64,000 nt of DNA, taken from Nocardioides dongkuii (lineage in GTDB: Bacteria > Actinomycetota > Actinomycetes > Propionibacteriales > Nocardioidaceae). Location of the stretch: assembly GCF_014127485.1 (NCBI RefSeq), contig NZ_CP059903.1:2666001-2730000 (forward strand). The letters run 5' to 3'. A program made the position numbers and the translations under genes. Below the pieces are notes generated by a model. The model was not told the origin of the DNA and did not search any database. It saw only the letters and a list, made by a program, of their open reading frames with translations. This document shows positions 18,746 to 27,613 of this stretch, piece by piece (the stretch's first letter is position 1; each line of letters begins with the position of its first letter).

Positions 18746-19916
18746 GCACGATCAACGCGTCGCCCTGGCCACCGCCGCCGCACAGGGCGGCCGCGCCGAC
18801 GCCGCCACCGCGACGCTTGAGCTCGAGCGCGAGGTGCAGGACCACCCGGGCGCCGGACATGCCCACGGGGTGGCCGAGTGCGATCGCGCCGCCGTTGACG
18901 TTGACCTTGGCGTCGTCGAGGCCGAGCTCGCGCGCCGAGGAGATGCCGACGGCGGCGAAGGCCTCGTTGAACTCGACCAGGTCGAGGTCGGTCGGGCTGA
19001 TGCCCTCCTTCTCGCACGCCTTGGCCGTCGCGACGGCCGGCTGCAGCTGCAGCGTGGAGTCCGGGCCCGCGACCTGGCCGTGGGCGCCGATCTCGGCGAG
19101 CCACTCCAGGCCGAGCTCCTCGGCCTTGGCCTTGCTCATCACGACCACGGCGGCCGCGCCGTCGGAGATCTGCGAGGAGGAGCCGGCGGTGATCGTGCCC
19201 TCCTTGGAGAACGCCGCGCGCAGCTTGCCGAGCGACTCCGCGGTGGTCTCGCCGCGCACGCCCTCGTCGGTGCTGACCACGACCGGGTCGCCCTTGCGCT
19301 GCGGGATGGAGACCGGCACGACCTCGTCGTCGAAGACGCCGTTCTTCCAGGCCACGGCCGCCTTCTGGTGGGAGTACGCCGCGAACGTGTCCTGCTCCTC
19401 GCGGGTCAGGTTGGCGCTGGCCGCGTTGCACTCCTCGGTCAGCAGGCCCATCGCCTGCGAGGTGAACTGGTCGTACAGCGCGTCGTAGGCCATCGAGTCG
19501 ACGAGCTTGACGTCGCCGAACTTGATGCCCTCGCGCGACTTCGGCAGGAAGTGCGGGGCGTTGGTCATCGACTCCATGCCCCCGGCGACCACGATCTCGC
19601 ACTCGCCGGCGCGGACCAGCTGGTCGGCCAGCGCGATCGCGTTCAGGCCGGAGAGGCAGACCTTGTTGATCGTCATCGAGGGGACGCGCATGGGGATGCC
19701 GCCCTCGACCGCGGCGATCCGGGCGGGGTTCTGCCCGGCGCCGGCCTGGATGACCTGACCCATGATCACGTAGTCGACCTGGTCGCCGGAGACCCCGGCC
19801 TTCGCCAAGGCGCCCTTGATGGCGTGGCCGCCGAGCTGGGCGGCGGTGAGGTCCTTGAAGCCGCCGCTGAGGCGGCCGATGGGGGTGCGTGCCCCGGCGA
19901 CGATCACGGTTGACAT
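18729..19916 (-). CDS. Acetyl-CoA C-acetyltransferase (thiolase)
   Basis: A 395-residue type II thiolase that condenses two acetyl-CoA to acetoacetyl-CoA or runs in reverse. The acyl-accepting Cys87 is in [11 protein letters not shown], His349 in [10 protein letters not shown] and the second cysteine Cys379 in [11 protein letters not shown]. Length and motifs match AtoB/PhaA. It is the first gene of an operon with meaB. A 14-base palindrome-like site 42 bases upstream matches those before ccr, ecm and the duplicated dehydrogenase. A role as the entry step of the ethylmalonyl-CoA pathway is inferred from this shared control. Confidence 0.95.
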   Translation of the reverse strand: MSTVIVAGARTPIGRLSGGFKDLTAAQLGGHAIKGALAKAGVSGDQVDYVIMGQVIQAGAGQNPARIAAVEGGIPMRVPSMTINKVCLSGLNAIALADQLVRAGECEIVVAGGMESMTNAPHFLPKSREGIKFGDVKLVDSMAYDALYDQFTSQAMGLLTEECNAASANLTREEQDTFAAYSHQKAAVAWKNGVFDDEVVPVSIPQRKGDPVVVSTDEGVRGETTAESLGKLRAAFSKEGTITAGSSSQISDGAAAVVVMSKAKAEELGLEWLAEIGAHGQVAGPDSTLQLQPAVATAKACEKEGISPTDLDLVEFNEAFAAVGISSARELGLDDAKVNVNGGAIALGHPVGMSGARVVLHLALELKRRGGGVGAAALCGGGGQGDALIVRVPKG

Positions 19917-19958
19917 GGGTTCCTCCAGCTGGGGGCGGACGGGCCGATGACCCGGACC

Positions 19959-19972
19959 CTACCCACCGGTCA
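19959..19972 (-). promoter_or_regulatory. TTACC-N4-GGTAA-type operator before thiolase-meaB
   Basis: On the minus strand the site reads TGACCGGTGGGTAG, 12 of 14 bases identical to the ccr site TTACCGGTGGGTAA. It lies 42 bases before the thiolase ATG. It is the weakest of the four copies because both outer bases differ. Probably bound by a dimeric repressor. Confidence 0.5.
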
Positions 19973-20062
19973 CATGCGTGGCGAGGGGCTGCGAGCCGGG
20001 GCACGTGAGGCGCATGTCACAACCGGTCGCGGGTGCCGCGCCCGACATACGACGATGGCGTC

Positions 20063-20512
20063 ATGAGCGACGCGACCCCCTCCTCCGGCCTGCCCCAGCA
20101 CCTGTTCACCGCCATCGACCACGTCGGCATGGCGGTGCCCGACCTGGACGAGGCGATCGCGTTCTACCGCGACACCCTCGGCATGACCCTGGCCCACCAG
20201 GAGGTCAACGAGGAGCAGGGCGTCCGCGAGGCGATGATGGCCGTCGGCGACTCCGGCTCGCACGTCCAGCTGCTCGCGCCGATCGACGAGACCTCCACGA
20301 TCGCGAAGTTCATCGACCGCAACGGCCCCGGCTGCCAGCAGGTCGCCTACCGGGTCGAGGACGTCGAGCAGGTCAGCGCGGTGCTGCGCGAGCGCGGCCT
20401 GCGGCTGCTCTACGACGCCCCGAAGCGCGGCACCTCCGACTCGCGGATCAACTTCGTGCACCCCAAGGACGCCGGCGGCGTGCTCGTCGAGCTGGTGCAG
20501 CCGGCCCGCTGA
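20063..20512 (+). CDS. mce: Methylmalonyl-CoA/ethylmalonyl-CoA epimerase
   Basis: A 149-residue VOC-fold epimerase that inverts C2 of methylmalonyl-CoA or ethylmalonyl-CoA. Metal ligands visible are His20 (AIDHVGMAV), Gln69 (SHVQLLAP) and Glu143 (VLVELVQP). The His pair seen in the Propionibacterium enzyme (GLHHMAW) is replaced by two Gln (GCQQVAYRV). The conserved tail KRGTSDSRINFVHPKDAGG is typical of the family. ATG at 20063 is chosen because the fold begins soon after. It sits between thiolase (divergent) and ccr (81 bases downstream, same strand). Confidence 0.92.
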   Translation: MSDATPSSGLPQHLFTAIDHVGMAVPDLDEAIAFYRDTLGMTLAHQEVNEEQGVREAMMAVGDSGSHVQLLAPIDETSTIAKFIDRNGPGCQQVAYRVEDVEQVSAVLRERGLRLLYDAPKRGTSDSRINFVHPKDAGGVLVELVQPAR

Positions 20513-20545
20513 CGCGACGTGGGTCACAGGGGGTGTCCCGACCTG

Positions 20546-20559
20546 TTACCGGTGGGTAA
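20546..20559. promoter_or_regulatory. Palindromic operator TTACCGGTGGGTAA before ccr
   Basis: A TTACC-N4-GGTAA palindrome with perfect 5-base arms, centred about 41 bases before the ccr start codon. The same arms recur before the dehydrogenase (35184-35197) and, with one change, before ecm (44617-44630). Size and symmetry fit a TetR-type dimer. The regulator is not in the window. Confidence 0.65.
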
Positions 20560-20593
20560 TGTCCCGCCCACCACCCCGACCCCAGGAGCCGAC

Positions 20594-21949
20594 GTGCAGC
20601 ACATCCTCGACGCCATCCTCGCCGCCTCAGAAGACCCAGGGAGCACGACAGCGGAGGACTTCGCCCACCTCGAGATCCCCGAGTCCTACCGCGCCGTGAC
20701 GGTGCACAAGGACGAGGTGGACATGTTCGAGGGCCTCACCACCCGGGAGAAGGACCCGCGCAAGTCCCTGCACGTCGAGGACGTAGCCCTCCCCGAGCTC
20801 GGTCCCGGCGAGGCGTACGTCGCGGTGATGGCCTCGGCGATCAACTACAACACCGTCTGGACCTCGATCTTCGAGCCGGTCTCCACGTTCGGCTTCCTCG
20901 AGCGCTACGGCCGGCTCTCCGAGCTCACCAAGCGCCACGACCTGCCCTACCACGTGGTCGGCTCCGACCTGGCCGGCGTCGTGCTCAAGACCGGCCCCGG
21001 CGTGACGAGGTGGAAGCCGGGCACCGAGGTGGTCGCCCACTGCCTCTCCGTCGAGCTCGAGGACCCCGCCGGCCACGACGACACGATGATGGACCCCCAG
21101 CAGCGGATCTGGGGCTTCGAGACCAACTTCGGCGGCCTGGCCCACATCGCGCTGGTCAAGTCCAACCAGCTGCTGCCCAAGCCTGCCCACCTGACCTGGG
21201 AGGAGGCCGCCTCCCCCGGGCTGGTCAACGCGACCGCCTACCGCCAGCTGGTCTCCAAGAACGCCGGCCAGATGAAGCAGGGCGACAACGTCCTCATCTG
21301 GGGCGCCTCCGGCGGCCTCGGCGGCTTCGCGACGCAGTACGCCCTCAACGGTGGCGCCAACCCGATCTGCGTGGTGTCCAACGAGGAGAAGGCCCGGATC
21401 GTGCGCTCCATGGGTGCGGAGATGATCATCAACCGCTCCGAGGAGAACTGGCAGTTCTGGAACGAGGACGGCACCGAGCAGAACCCCAAGGAGTGGCAGC
21501 GCCTGGGCAAGAAGATCCGCGAGCTCACCGGCGGCGAGGACATCGACATCGTCTTCGAGCACCCGGGCCGCGAGACCTTCGGCGCCTCGGTCTACGTGAC
21601 CCGCAAGGGCGGCACGATCACCACCTGTGCCTCGACGACCGGGTACATGCACGAGTACGACAACCGGTACCTGTGGATGAACCTCAAGCGCATCGTCTCC
21701 AGCCACTTCGCCAACTACCGCGAGGCGTTCGAGGCCAACCGCCTGATCGCCCAGGGCAAGATCCACCCGACCCTGTCGCGGACCTACACCCTCGACGAGG
21801 TCGGCCAGGCCGCGCTCGACGTCCATCACAACAAGCACCAGGGCAAGGTCGGCGTCCTCTGCCTGGCTCCCGAGGAGGGCCTCGGGGTGCGCGACCACGA
21901 GCTCCGCGCCCAGCACGAGACGGCGATCAACCGGTTCCGCGGGGTCTGA
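20594..21949 (+). CDS. ccrA: Crotonyl-CoA carboxylase/reductase
   Basis: A 451-residue zinc-less medium-chain dehydrogenase that reductively carboxylates crotonyl-CoA to ethylmalonyl-CoA with NADPH and CO2. Characteristic text: ASAINYNTVWTSIFEPVSTF, VVGSDLAGVV, the nucleotide loop WGASGGLGGFATQYAL, and FEHPGRETFGASVYV. Length fits Ccr (about 450). The GTG start at 20594 has AGGAG 5 bases upstream. It is the defining enzyme of the ethylmalonyl-CoA pathway, or supplies ethylmalonyl-CoA as a polyketide extender; the nearby epimerase and distant ecm favour the former. It ends at a strong terminator. Confidence 0.96.
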   Translation: MQHILDAILAASEDPGSTTAEDFAHLEIPESYRAVTVHKDEVDMFEGLTTREKDPRKSLHVEDVALPELGPGEAYVAVMASAINYNTVWTSIFEPVSTFGFLERYGRLSELTKRHDLPYHVVGSDLAGVVLKTGPGVTRWKPGTEVVAHCLSVELEDPAGHDDTMMDPQQRIWGFETNFGGLAHIALVKSNQLLPKPAHLTWEEAASPGLVNATAYRQLVSKNAGQMKQGDNVLIWGASGGLGGFATQYALNGGANPICVVSNEEKARIVRSMGAEMIINRSEENWQFWNEDGTEQNPKEWQRLGKKIRELTGGEDIDIVFEHPGRETFGASVYVTRKGGTITTCASTTGYMHEYDNRYLWMNLKRIVSSHFANYREAFEANRLIAQGKIHPTLSRTYTLDEVGQAALDVHHNKHQGKVGVLCLAPEEGLGVRDHELRAQHETAINRFRGV

Positions 21950-21979
21950 GCGGACCTCCCCCCGCGGCACGCCGCAGCC

Positions 21980-22024
21980 ACCCACCCCGGTGCCCGACAC
22001 CCGTCGCACCGGGGTGGGTTCTTT
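21980..22024 (+). terminator. Intrinsic terminator after ccr
   Basis: A perfect 14-base stem (arms 21980-21993 and 22006-22019, core CCCACCCCGGTGC) with a 12-base loop is followed by TTCTTT. This is one of the few hairpins in the window with a T-rich tail. It separates ccr from the DivIVA-like gene. Confidence 0.85.
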
Positions 22025-22085
22025 CCCGCCGATCGTGGAGGATGGGGGCGAACTTCCCCCCGACCGGAAGAAGGATGCTTCGACC

Positions 22086-23288
22086 ATGAGTGACCAGGGC
22101 CTGTCCATCTTCGACGACGAGTCGGACAAGGAGCCGGTCGACGCCGAGACGACCCAGGTCATCCCCGTCGTGGACCAGCAGCGGAACGCCCCGGCCCCGG
22201 CCGGCCAGCGTCCGGCCGTCGCGCCGCCCGCGACCCGGTCCGCTCCCGCCCGTCCCCCGGTTCAGCGCGCGGCCGGACCGTCGACGACGGTCACCACCCC
22301 GTCGTTCCCCGTCGTGCGCCGCAACGGCTACGACCCGAGTGCGGTCGACGGCGCCTTCGCCCAGCTCGCCTCCGAGCGGGCCGGCCTCGGCGCCACCCTC
22401 GCGGACGCCGAGCGTCGCGCCACCGAGCTCGAGGAGCAGCTCCAGGCGGCCCGGCACGAGCTCGCCGAGAACGCCAACCCCTCGTACGCCGGCCTGGGGG
22501 GCCGCGCGAGCGCGATGCTGCGCCTCGCGGAGGAGGAGGCCACCGAGATCCGGACGTTCGCGGAGCGGGACGCCGCGGAGATCCGCGAGCAGGCCGCCCG
22601 CGACGCCAAGGCGATCCGGGCCGACGCCGCCCGCGAGGCCGAGGACATGCGCACCGTGCAGCTCGCCGAGCTCGACCAGCAGCGCAGCCGCGCGGTCGCG
22701 GACGCCGAGCAGGAGCGCAACCTCGCCCGCGCCGAGGCCGAGGACCTGCTCGCCTCCGCACGGCGCGAGTCCGAGCAGCTGCGGCTCGCCGCCCAGCAGG
22801 AGACCACCGAGCTGCGCACCTCGGCGCAGCGCGAGGTCGAGCAGGCCCGCGCGTCCGCGGACCGCGAGGTCCAGGAGGCCCGCCGGATGCTCGCGGTGGA
22901 GAAGGAGCGGCTGGCCCGCGAGGCCACCGACTTCCACAACAGCGCCACCGCCGAGACCCGCAAGCTCGTCGAGGAGGCCGAGCTGCGCGCGTCGGCCGCC
23001 GAGGAGCGCGCCCGCCAGGCCACCAACCAGGCCACCGAGCACCGGCGCCAGGCGCAGTCCGAGGCCGAGGCGCTGCTCTCCCGCGCCCGTCGCGAGGCCG
23101 AGCAGATCGTCACCTCCGCCCGCACCCAGTCGGAGTCGATCAGCTCGACCGGCGACGCGGAGGCCGAGCGCGAGCTCGCCCAGACCCGCGCCGAGCTGGA
23201 GCGGCTCCGCAAGCGCCGCGACGCCATCACCGCCCAGCTCGCCTCGCTGCGCGACGTGGTCGCGGGCTTCGGCGAGGACGACGCTTGA
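22086..23288 (+). CDS. DivIVA-domain coiled-coil protein
   Basis: A 400-residue protein. Residues 1-75 are disordered and Pro/Ala-rich. A DivIVA-like N-terminal motif (FPVVRRNGYDPSAVDGAFAQ) at about 78-97 is followed by roughly 300 residues of near-continuous coiled coil rich in Ala, Glu and Arg (EEEATEIRTFAERDAAEIRE and similar heptads). Such proteins act as polar or cytoskeletal scaffolds in actinobacteria. It is translationally coupled to the AI-2E transporter (TTGA overlap). The exact role, such as polar growth or septum placement, is not decidable here. Confidence 0.85.
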   Translation: MSDQGLSIFDDESDKEPVDAETTQVIPVVDQQRNAPAPAGQRPAVAPPATRSAPARPPVQRAAGPSTTVTTPSFPVVRRNGYDPSAVDGAFAQLASERAGLGATLADAERRATELEEQLQAARHELAENANPSYAGLGGRASAMLRLAEEEATEIRTFAERDAAEIREQAARDAKAIRADAAREAEDMRTVQLAELDQQRSRAVADAEQERNLARAEAEDLLASARRESEQLRLAAQQETTELRTSAQREVEQARASADREVQEARRMLAVEKERLAREATDFHNSATAETRKLVEEAELRASAAEERARQATNQATEHRRQAQSEAEALLSRARREAEQIVTSARTQSESISSTGDAEAERELAQTRAELERLRKRRDAITAQLASLRDVVAGFGEDDA

Positions 23289-24484
23289 GCGAGGAGCGGG
23301 CGGCCGCGCCGGCCCCCGCCGTACCTCCTCCGAGCACGCCCGACAGCGCCGGCGCCGACAGCGCCGGCGCCACGGCGGACACCGCGCCGGTGACCGTCGA
23401 CGACGGACCCGGAGCACGCACCTCACGCGGTGACCTCGGCCGTCCCGGTCCCCCGCTGGACCACCAGGCGCCGTTCTTCGTCGGCCTGGTCGGCGGGCTC
23501 GGGTTCGCCCTGGCCTGGTGGCTCTTCGACAAGCTCACCGGCATCGGCTCGACCCTGGTGCTGGTCATCGTCTCGTTCTTCATCGCCGCCGGGCTCCACC
23601 CCGTGGTGCAGTGGCTGGAGCGGCGCGGACTGGCCCGCCCCTGGGCGGTGCTGACGGTCATCGTCGGGTTCCTCGTGGCGCTGGGGCTGTTCTTCGTCGC
23701 GATCGTCCCGGTGATCACCGACCAGATCCGCAAGATCACCGACAACGCTCCGGACTGGATCGACCAGCTGCAGCGCAGCAAGCGGATCCAGGACCTCAAC
23801 GCCGAGTTCAAGGTCCTCGACAAGCTCCAGGACTACGTCGCCAACGGCGACTTCGCCTCCACGGTCTTCGGCGGCGCGCTCGGGGTGGGTCTCGCGGTGC
23901 TCGGGGCGCTCTTCAACGCCTTCATCATCCTGGTGCTGACGCTCTACTTCCTCGCCTCGATGAAGACGACCACCGGTGCGCTCTACCGCCTGGCCCCCGC
24001 CTCGCGCCGCGACCGGGTCACCAAGCTCGGTGACCGGATCGTCGACAGCATCGGCGGCTACGTCTCCGGCGCCTTCGTGGTCGCCCTGTGTGCCGGCCTC
24101 TCCTCGCTGGTCTTCCTGTTCGCCATCGGACTGGGTGAGTACGCCGTGGCGCTGGCGTTCGTGGTGGCCCTGCTCGACGTGATCCCGATGATCGGCGCCA
24201 CCATCGGCGCGGTCATCGTCACCGCGATCGCGTTCGCCACCGACGTGGAGAGTGGCATCTTCTGCGTGATCTTCTACGTCATCTACCAGCAGTTCGAGAA
24301 CTACGTGATCTACCCACGGGTGATGGCGCGCTCGGTCGACATCCCGGGCTCGGTCACCGTGATCGCCGCCCTGGTCGGCGCGGCGCTGCTCGGCGTCGTC
24401 GGCGCGCTGCTCGCCATCCCCACCGCCGCGGCGATCCTGCTGCTGGTCCGCGAGGTCCACGTCAAAAGGCAGGACGCGCGGTAG
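23285..24484 (+). CDS. AI-2E family transporter
   Basis: A 399-residue membrane protein. A disordered N-terminal tail of about 55 residues precedes seven to eight hydrophobic segments, from FVGLVGGLGFALAWWLF to AALLGVVGALLAIPTAAAIL. The family signature with YQQFENYVIYPRVMARSV near residue 340 is present. Members export AI-2-like compounds or act in Na+/H+ antiport; the substrate here is unknown. The start is TTG overlapping the previous stop, so it depends on coupling; a later GTG at about residue 36 is an alternative. Confidence 0.88.
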   Translation: MSEERAAAPAPAVPPPSTPDSAGADSAGATADTAPVTVDDGPGARTSRGDLGRPGPPLDHQAPFFVGLVGGLGFALAWWLFDKLTGIGSTLVLVIVSFFIAAGLHPVVQWLERRGLARPWAVLTVIVGFLVALGLFFVAIVPVITDQIRKITDNAPDWIDQLQRSKRIQDLNAEFKVLDKLQDYVANGDFASTVFGGALGVGLAVLGALFNAFIILVLTLYFLASMKTTTGALYRLAPASRRDRVTKLGDRIVDSIGGYVSGAFVVALCAGLSSLVFLFAIGLGEYAVALAFVVALLDVIPMIGATIGAVIVTAIAFATDVESGIFCVIFYVIYQQFENYVIYPRVMARSVDIPGSVTVIAALVGAALLGVVGALLAIPTAAAILLLVREVHVKRQDAR

Positions 24485-24488
24485 CGGC

Positions 24489-25505
24489 TCAGCGGCGCTC
24501 CCCGACGAAGTCGGCGAGCGTGCCGCCCAGGCCGCCGGTGGGTCCGAACAGGGTGGTGCCCAGTCCGCCCACCACCCAGGGACGGGCGAGCTCCGGCGTG
24601 AGCCTGCGCAGGTCGACCTCTCCTCTCGCGACGAGCGAGCAGCCGCTCGAGGACATGGTGACCTCGTAGCGGCGGTCGGCCACGGCGACGAGGACGAGCT
24701 CGGTCGGGCGCCCCACGTCGCACCGGCGGTCGATGGGGAACGGCCGGGCCCGGTCGAAGGCCCCCTCGAAGGCGGCGCCGGCGTCGGCGGGGAGCGGCGC
24801 GGCGTACCGCAGGTCGTTCGGACGTCCTCTCGGGTCCAGCTCGAACGCACACACGGTGTCGTCGTCCTGCCCCTGCGCCGGGCCGCACGGCGCGGCGTCG
24901 GCGCGCACGGTCGCCAGGATCCGCTCACGCATCCCGGCGTCGCGGGTGGCGACGGTGACGGTGGTGCCGGCAGCCTCGACCGTCTCCTGGGTGTAGCCGT
25001 CGCCGACGTCGACGGTGCCGGGCTCGAGCGGCGCCCCCAGCCAGACGTACGGCGCCGCCGGGTCACCCAGGGAGTCCCCGCCGAAGCACGCGTCCGACAT
25101 GAAGACCGGGCGACCGACGTAGGGCCGGCTCGGACGGCCACCGCAGACGTAGAGGCCGCCGCCGGCCGTGCGCATCGGTGCCGGCCCCCAGGTCCAGTCG
25201 GTGGGGACGTCGACGGCGACATCGTGCCAGTACTCGGTGCGCCACGTGTCCCGGGCCGGCTCGGCGGGGTCGACGGCCTCGGTCGGGCTCGGACCGGGCT
25301 CCGGCGCCACGGCGTCGGTGCCGTCGACGACGCTCAGGACGCCCACCACGGCGGCGACGGCCGCGGCGGCCGCCAGTCCGGCGCGGGCGCCGCGGCGCCG
25401 ACGGACCGACCGGCGGGCCCGGCCCACCAGCGGGGCGGTCGTGTCCACGCGCTCGGCCCGCGCGTGCAGGCTCTCGCGCACCAGCTGCTCGAGGTCGTCG
25501 GTCAT
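24489..25505 (-). CDS. Membrane-anchored protein paired with a SigE-type sigma factor (putative anti-sigma)
   Basis: A 338-residue protein: a cytoplasmic N-terminus of about 40 residues with an Arg-rich stretch (RARRSVRRRRG), one membrane span (about 42-62), then an extracytoplasmic region with six cysteines. Its ATG overlaps the sigma gene stop by 4 bases, the normal layout of a sigma/anti-sigma pair. No zinc anti-sigma motif (HxxxCxxC) is present, so anti-sigma function rests on context only. It converges with the AI-2E gene 4 bases away. Confidence 0.7.
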   Translation of the reverse strand: MTDDLEQLVRESLHARAERVDTTAPLVGRARRSVRRRRGARAGLAAAAAVAAVVGVLSVVDGTDAVAPEPGPSPTEAVDPAEPARDTWRTEYWHDVAVDVPTDWTWGPAPMRTAGGGLYVCGGRPSRPYVGRPVFMSDACFGGDSLGDPAAPYVWLGAPLEPGTVDVGDGYTQETVEAAGTTVTVATRDAGMRERILATVRADAAPCGPAQGQDDDTVCAFELDPRGRPNDLRYAAPLPADAGAAFEGAFDRARPFPIDRRCDVGRPTELVLVAVADRRYEVTMSSSGCSLVARGEVDLRRLTPELARPWVVGGLGTTLFGPTGGLGGTLADFVGERR

Positions 25506-26005
25506 CGGTCCTCCTGCGTCGTCAGGGCGGCCCGCAGCGCGGTGAGGGCCCGGTGGACGTGAGAGCGGACCGTGGACTCCGAGCAGCCCAGCAGCGACGC
25601 GACCTCGGCGTACTCGAGGTCCTCGTAGAACCGCAGCACCACCGCCGCGCGCTGCTGGCGCGGGAGGGTCGAGCAGACCCGCCAGACCGCGTCGGACTCG
25701 TCGACGAGCGCCGTCGGGTCGACGGCGGTGTCACGCACCTGGTCGCGCACCTCGGCGACCGGGACCTCCCGCCGGCCTGCCCGCCGCCAGCCGGAGACGT
25801 GCTCGTTGACCACCATCCGGCGCACGTAGGCGTCGGGGTCCTCGGTGCGGCTGACCCGCGACCACCGCTCGCACGCGCGGGTGAGCGCCGACTGGACCGC
25901 CTCCTCGGCGGCCTGCTGGGAGCCGGTGACCAGGTAGGCGAAGCGCAGCAGCCCGGCGAGCCGGGTCTCCGCCCACGCCTCGAAGTCGGTCACTCCCACA
26001 TCCAT
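25502..26005 (-). CDS. SigE-family ECF RNA polymerase sigma factor
   Basis: A 167-residue ECF sigma factor. Region 2 (FEAWAETRLAGLLRFAYLVT, then DPDAYVRRMVVNEHVSGWRR) and region 4 (LPRQQRAAVVLRFYEDLEYA, then CSESTVRSHVHRAL) are intact. The family is common in actinobacteria, where genomes hold many copies each linked to its own membrane protein. ATG at 26005 is preferred over an upstream start because region 2 begins at residue 8. It is translationally coupled to the downstream membrane protein. Confidence 0.93.
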   Translation of the reverse strand: MDVGVTDFEAWAETRLAGLLRFAYLVTGSQQAAEEAVQSALTRACERWSRVSRTEDPDAYVRRMVVNEHVSGWRRAGRREVPVAEVRDQVRDTAVDPTALVDESDAVWRVCSTLPRQQRAAVVLRFYEDLEYAEVASLLGCSESTVRSHVHRALTALRAALTTQEDR

Positions 26006-26057
26006 GCACAACACACGGCGGGGCGGGCCGGGATGTTGCACCCCGGCGCCGACTTTC

Positions 26058-27035
26058 TCAGGCGGGGGTCGGCTCCTCGGCGCGGACCGTGCGCTCGCCG
26101 AGCTTCACCGCGACCACGCCGGCGAGGATGAGCAGGCCGCCGAGCAGCTGGATCGGCCGCGGCAGCTCGTCGAGCAGCAGCCAGGCGAACCCGACGCCCG
26201 CGACCACCTCGAGCAGCGCCACGAACGACGCGAGCCGAGAGCCGAGGCGGCGTCCGGCGGCGATGCCGGTGACGTAGGCGACGGCGGCCGTCACCAGGCC
26301 CAGCACGACCAGCGGGACCCACCACGCGACCTCGCGGCCGGCGTACGACGTGGGGTCGGTCGTCGCCGTCATCGGCATCAGGCCCACGAGACCGAGCAGC
26401 CCGAGCGCGACCGTCCCGACGACCAGGCCGCCCGCGGCGAGGGTCAGCGGCGGGAGCCCGTTGGACTCGTCGGCGGAGATGACGAAGTACGTCGCCGCGC
26501 CGACCATCGCCGCGAGCGCCCACAGGACGCCGGCGGTGTTGAGGTCGGCGCCCGAGATCAGGTCGAGCACGAGGACCAGCCCGAGCACGGCAAGCCCGGC
26601 GCCGACGAGGGTGACCGGACCGGGCCGCTGGCCGTGGCGCAGCCAGAGCCAGACCACGACTGCCGCCGGCGCGGTGTACTCGATGAGCAGCGCGGGCCCG
26701 ACCTGCATGTGGGACACGGCGGAGAAGTAGCAGAACTGGGCGCCCGCGACGGCCAGGACGCCGTACATCGTGATCAGGCCGGCGTTGCGCCGGACGAGCG
26801 ACCAGCGGCCGCGCAGCGCGACCAGCCCGAGCGGCAGGACGACGACCGCGGCGAGGCCGACCCGGACGAGCACGACCGACCCCGCCGTCCACCCCGTGTC
26901 GAGCAGGCCGCTGGCCAGCGCCCCCGACATGCCGAAGGACACCGCGGAGACCACGGCGAGCACGAGGCCGGCGGCCAGACGGGATCCGGGCGCGACGGAC
27001 GGCGACGCAGGAGTGTCATGAGTCATCGTCGTCAT
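26058..27035 (-). CDS. EamA (drug/metabolite transporter) family permease
   Basis: A 325-residue permease with about ten membrane segments in two EamA repeats, from LAAGLVLAVVSAVSFGMSGA to PIQLLGGLLILAGVVAVK. The family exports amino acids or other small metabolites. It is divergent from a CGNR zinc-finger regulator with only 38 bases between start codons. A clear promoter (TTGACA-17-TACTGT) ends 8 bases before ATG at 27035, so the mRNA is nearly leaderless. The layout suggests control by the neighbour. Confidence 0.92.
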   Translation of the reverse strand: MTTMTHDTPASPSVAPGSRLAAGLVLAVVSAVSFGMSGALASGLLDTGWTAGSVVLVRVGLAAVVVLPLGLVALRGRWSLVRRNAGLITMYGVLAVAGAQFCYFSAVSHMQVGPALLIEYTAPAAVVVWLWLRHGQRPGPVTLVGAGLAVLGLVLVLDLISGADLNTAGVLWALAAMVGAATYFVISADESNGLPPLTLAAGGLVVGTVALGLLGLVGLMPMTATTDPTSYAGREVAWWVPLVVLGLVTAAVAYVTGIAAGRRLGSRLASFVALLEVVAGVGFAWLLLDELPRPIQLLGGLLILAGVVAVKLGERTVRAEEPTPA

Positions 27036-27043
27036 GGTTCATG

Positions 27044-27072
27044 ACAGTACGTCGCCTACGGTAACCTGTCAA
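27044..27072 (-). promoter_or_regulatory. Promoter of the EamA gene overlapping the CGNR promoter
   Basis: On the minus strand TTGACA (27067-27072) and TACTGT (27044-27049) are separated by exactly 17 bases. On the plus strand, TAACCT (27062-27067) lies 6 bases before the GTG of the CGNR gene and could be its leaderless -10. TGACAG at 27042-27047 and CTGTCA at 27066-27071 form an inverted repeat that spans both promoters and is a candidate operator. Confidence 0.7.
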
Positions 27073-27073
27073 C

Positions 27074-27613
27074 GTGGTATTCACCCATGACACGGAGGTG
27101 GCCCTCCAGGCCGCGGCGACGCTGGCCAACTCCGGCCTGGAGCCGGACACCCTCCAGACGGTCGCGGACCTCGACGAGCTCTTCACGAGCTTCGGGTACA
27201 CCGGACGGCACGACCGCACCCGCGCCGAGCTGGAGGCGGTGCGCGAGCTGCGCCCGCGGCTCTACGACCTGCTCACCGCCGACCGCGACGACGCTGTCGA
27301 GCTCGTGAACAGGATGCTCGCCGAGGCTCGCGCACTCCCCCGGCTGGTCCGCCACAACGACTGGGACTGGCACCTGCACGCGGTCGCCGACGACGCCCCC
27401 CTCGCCACCCGCTTCCTGGTCGAGACCGCGATGGCGATGGTCGACGTGATCCGCGCCGACGAGATGTCCCGCCTCGGCGTCTGCGCCGACGACGACTGCC
27501 GCGGCGTCGTCCTCGACCTCTCCCGCAACCGGTCCCGCCGCTTCTGCTCCACCGCCTGCGGCAACCGCAACGCCGTCGCCGCCTACCGCGCCCGCCAGTC
27601 CACCCCCGGCTGA
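27074..27613 (+). CDS. CGNR zinc-finger protein (ABATE family regulator)
   Basis: A 179-residue protein of the CGNR/ABATE type. The N-terminal 130 residues are helical; the C-terminus carries the zinc finger CADDDCRGVVLDLSRNRSRR followed by FCSTACGNRNAV, with four cysteines and the CGNR tetrapeptide. Such proteins are regarded as transcription factors that bind DNA with this finger and a ligand with the N-terminal domain. The GTG start appears leaderless. It is divergent from, and probably controls, the EamA permease. Confidence 0.9.
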   Translation: MVFTHDTEVALQAAATLANSGLEPDTLQTVADLDELFTSFGYTGRHDRTRAELEAVRELRPRLYDLLTADRDDAVELVNRMLAEARALPRLVRHNDWDWHLHAVADDAPLATRFLVETAMAMVDVIRADEMSRLGVCADDDCRGVVLDLSRNRSRRFCSTACGNRNAVAAYRARQSTPG

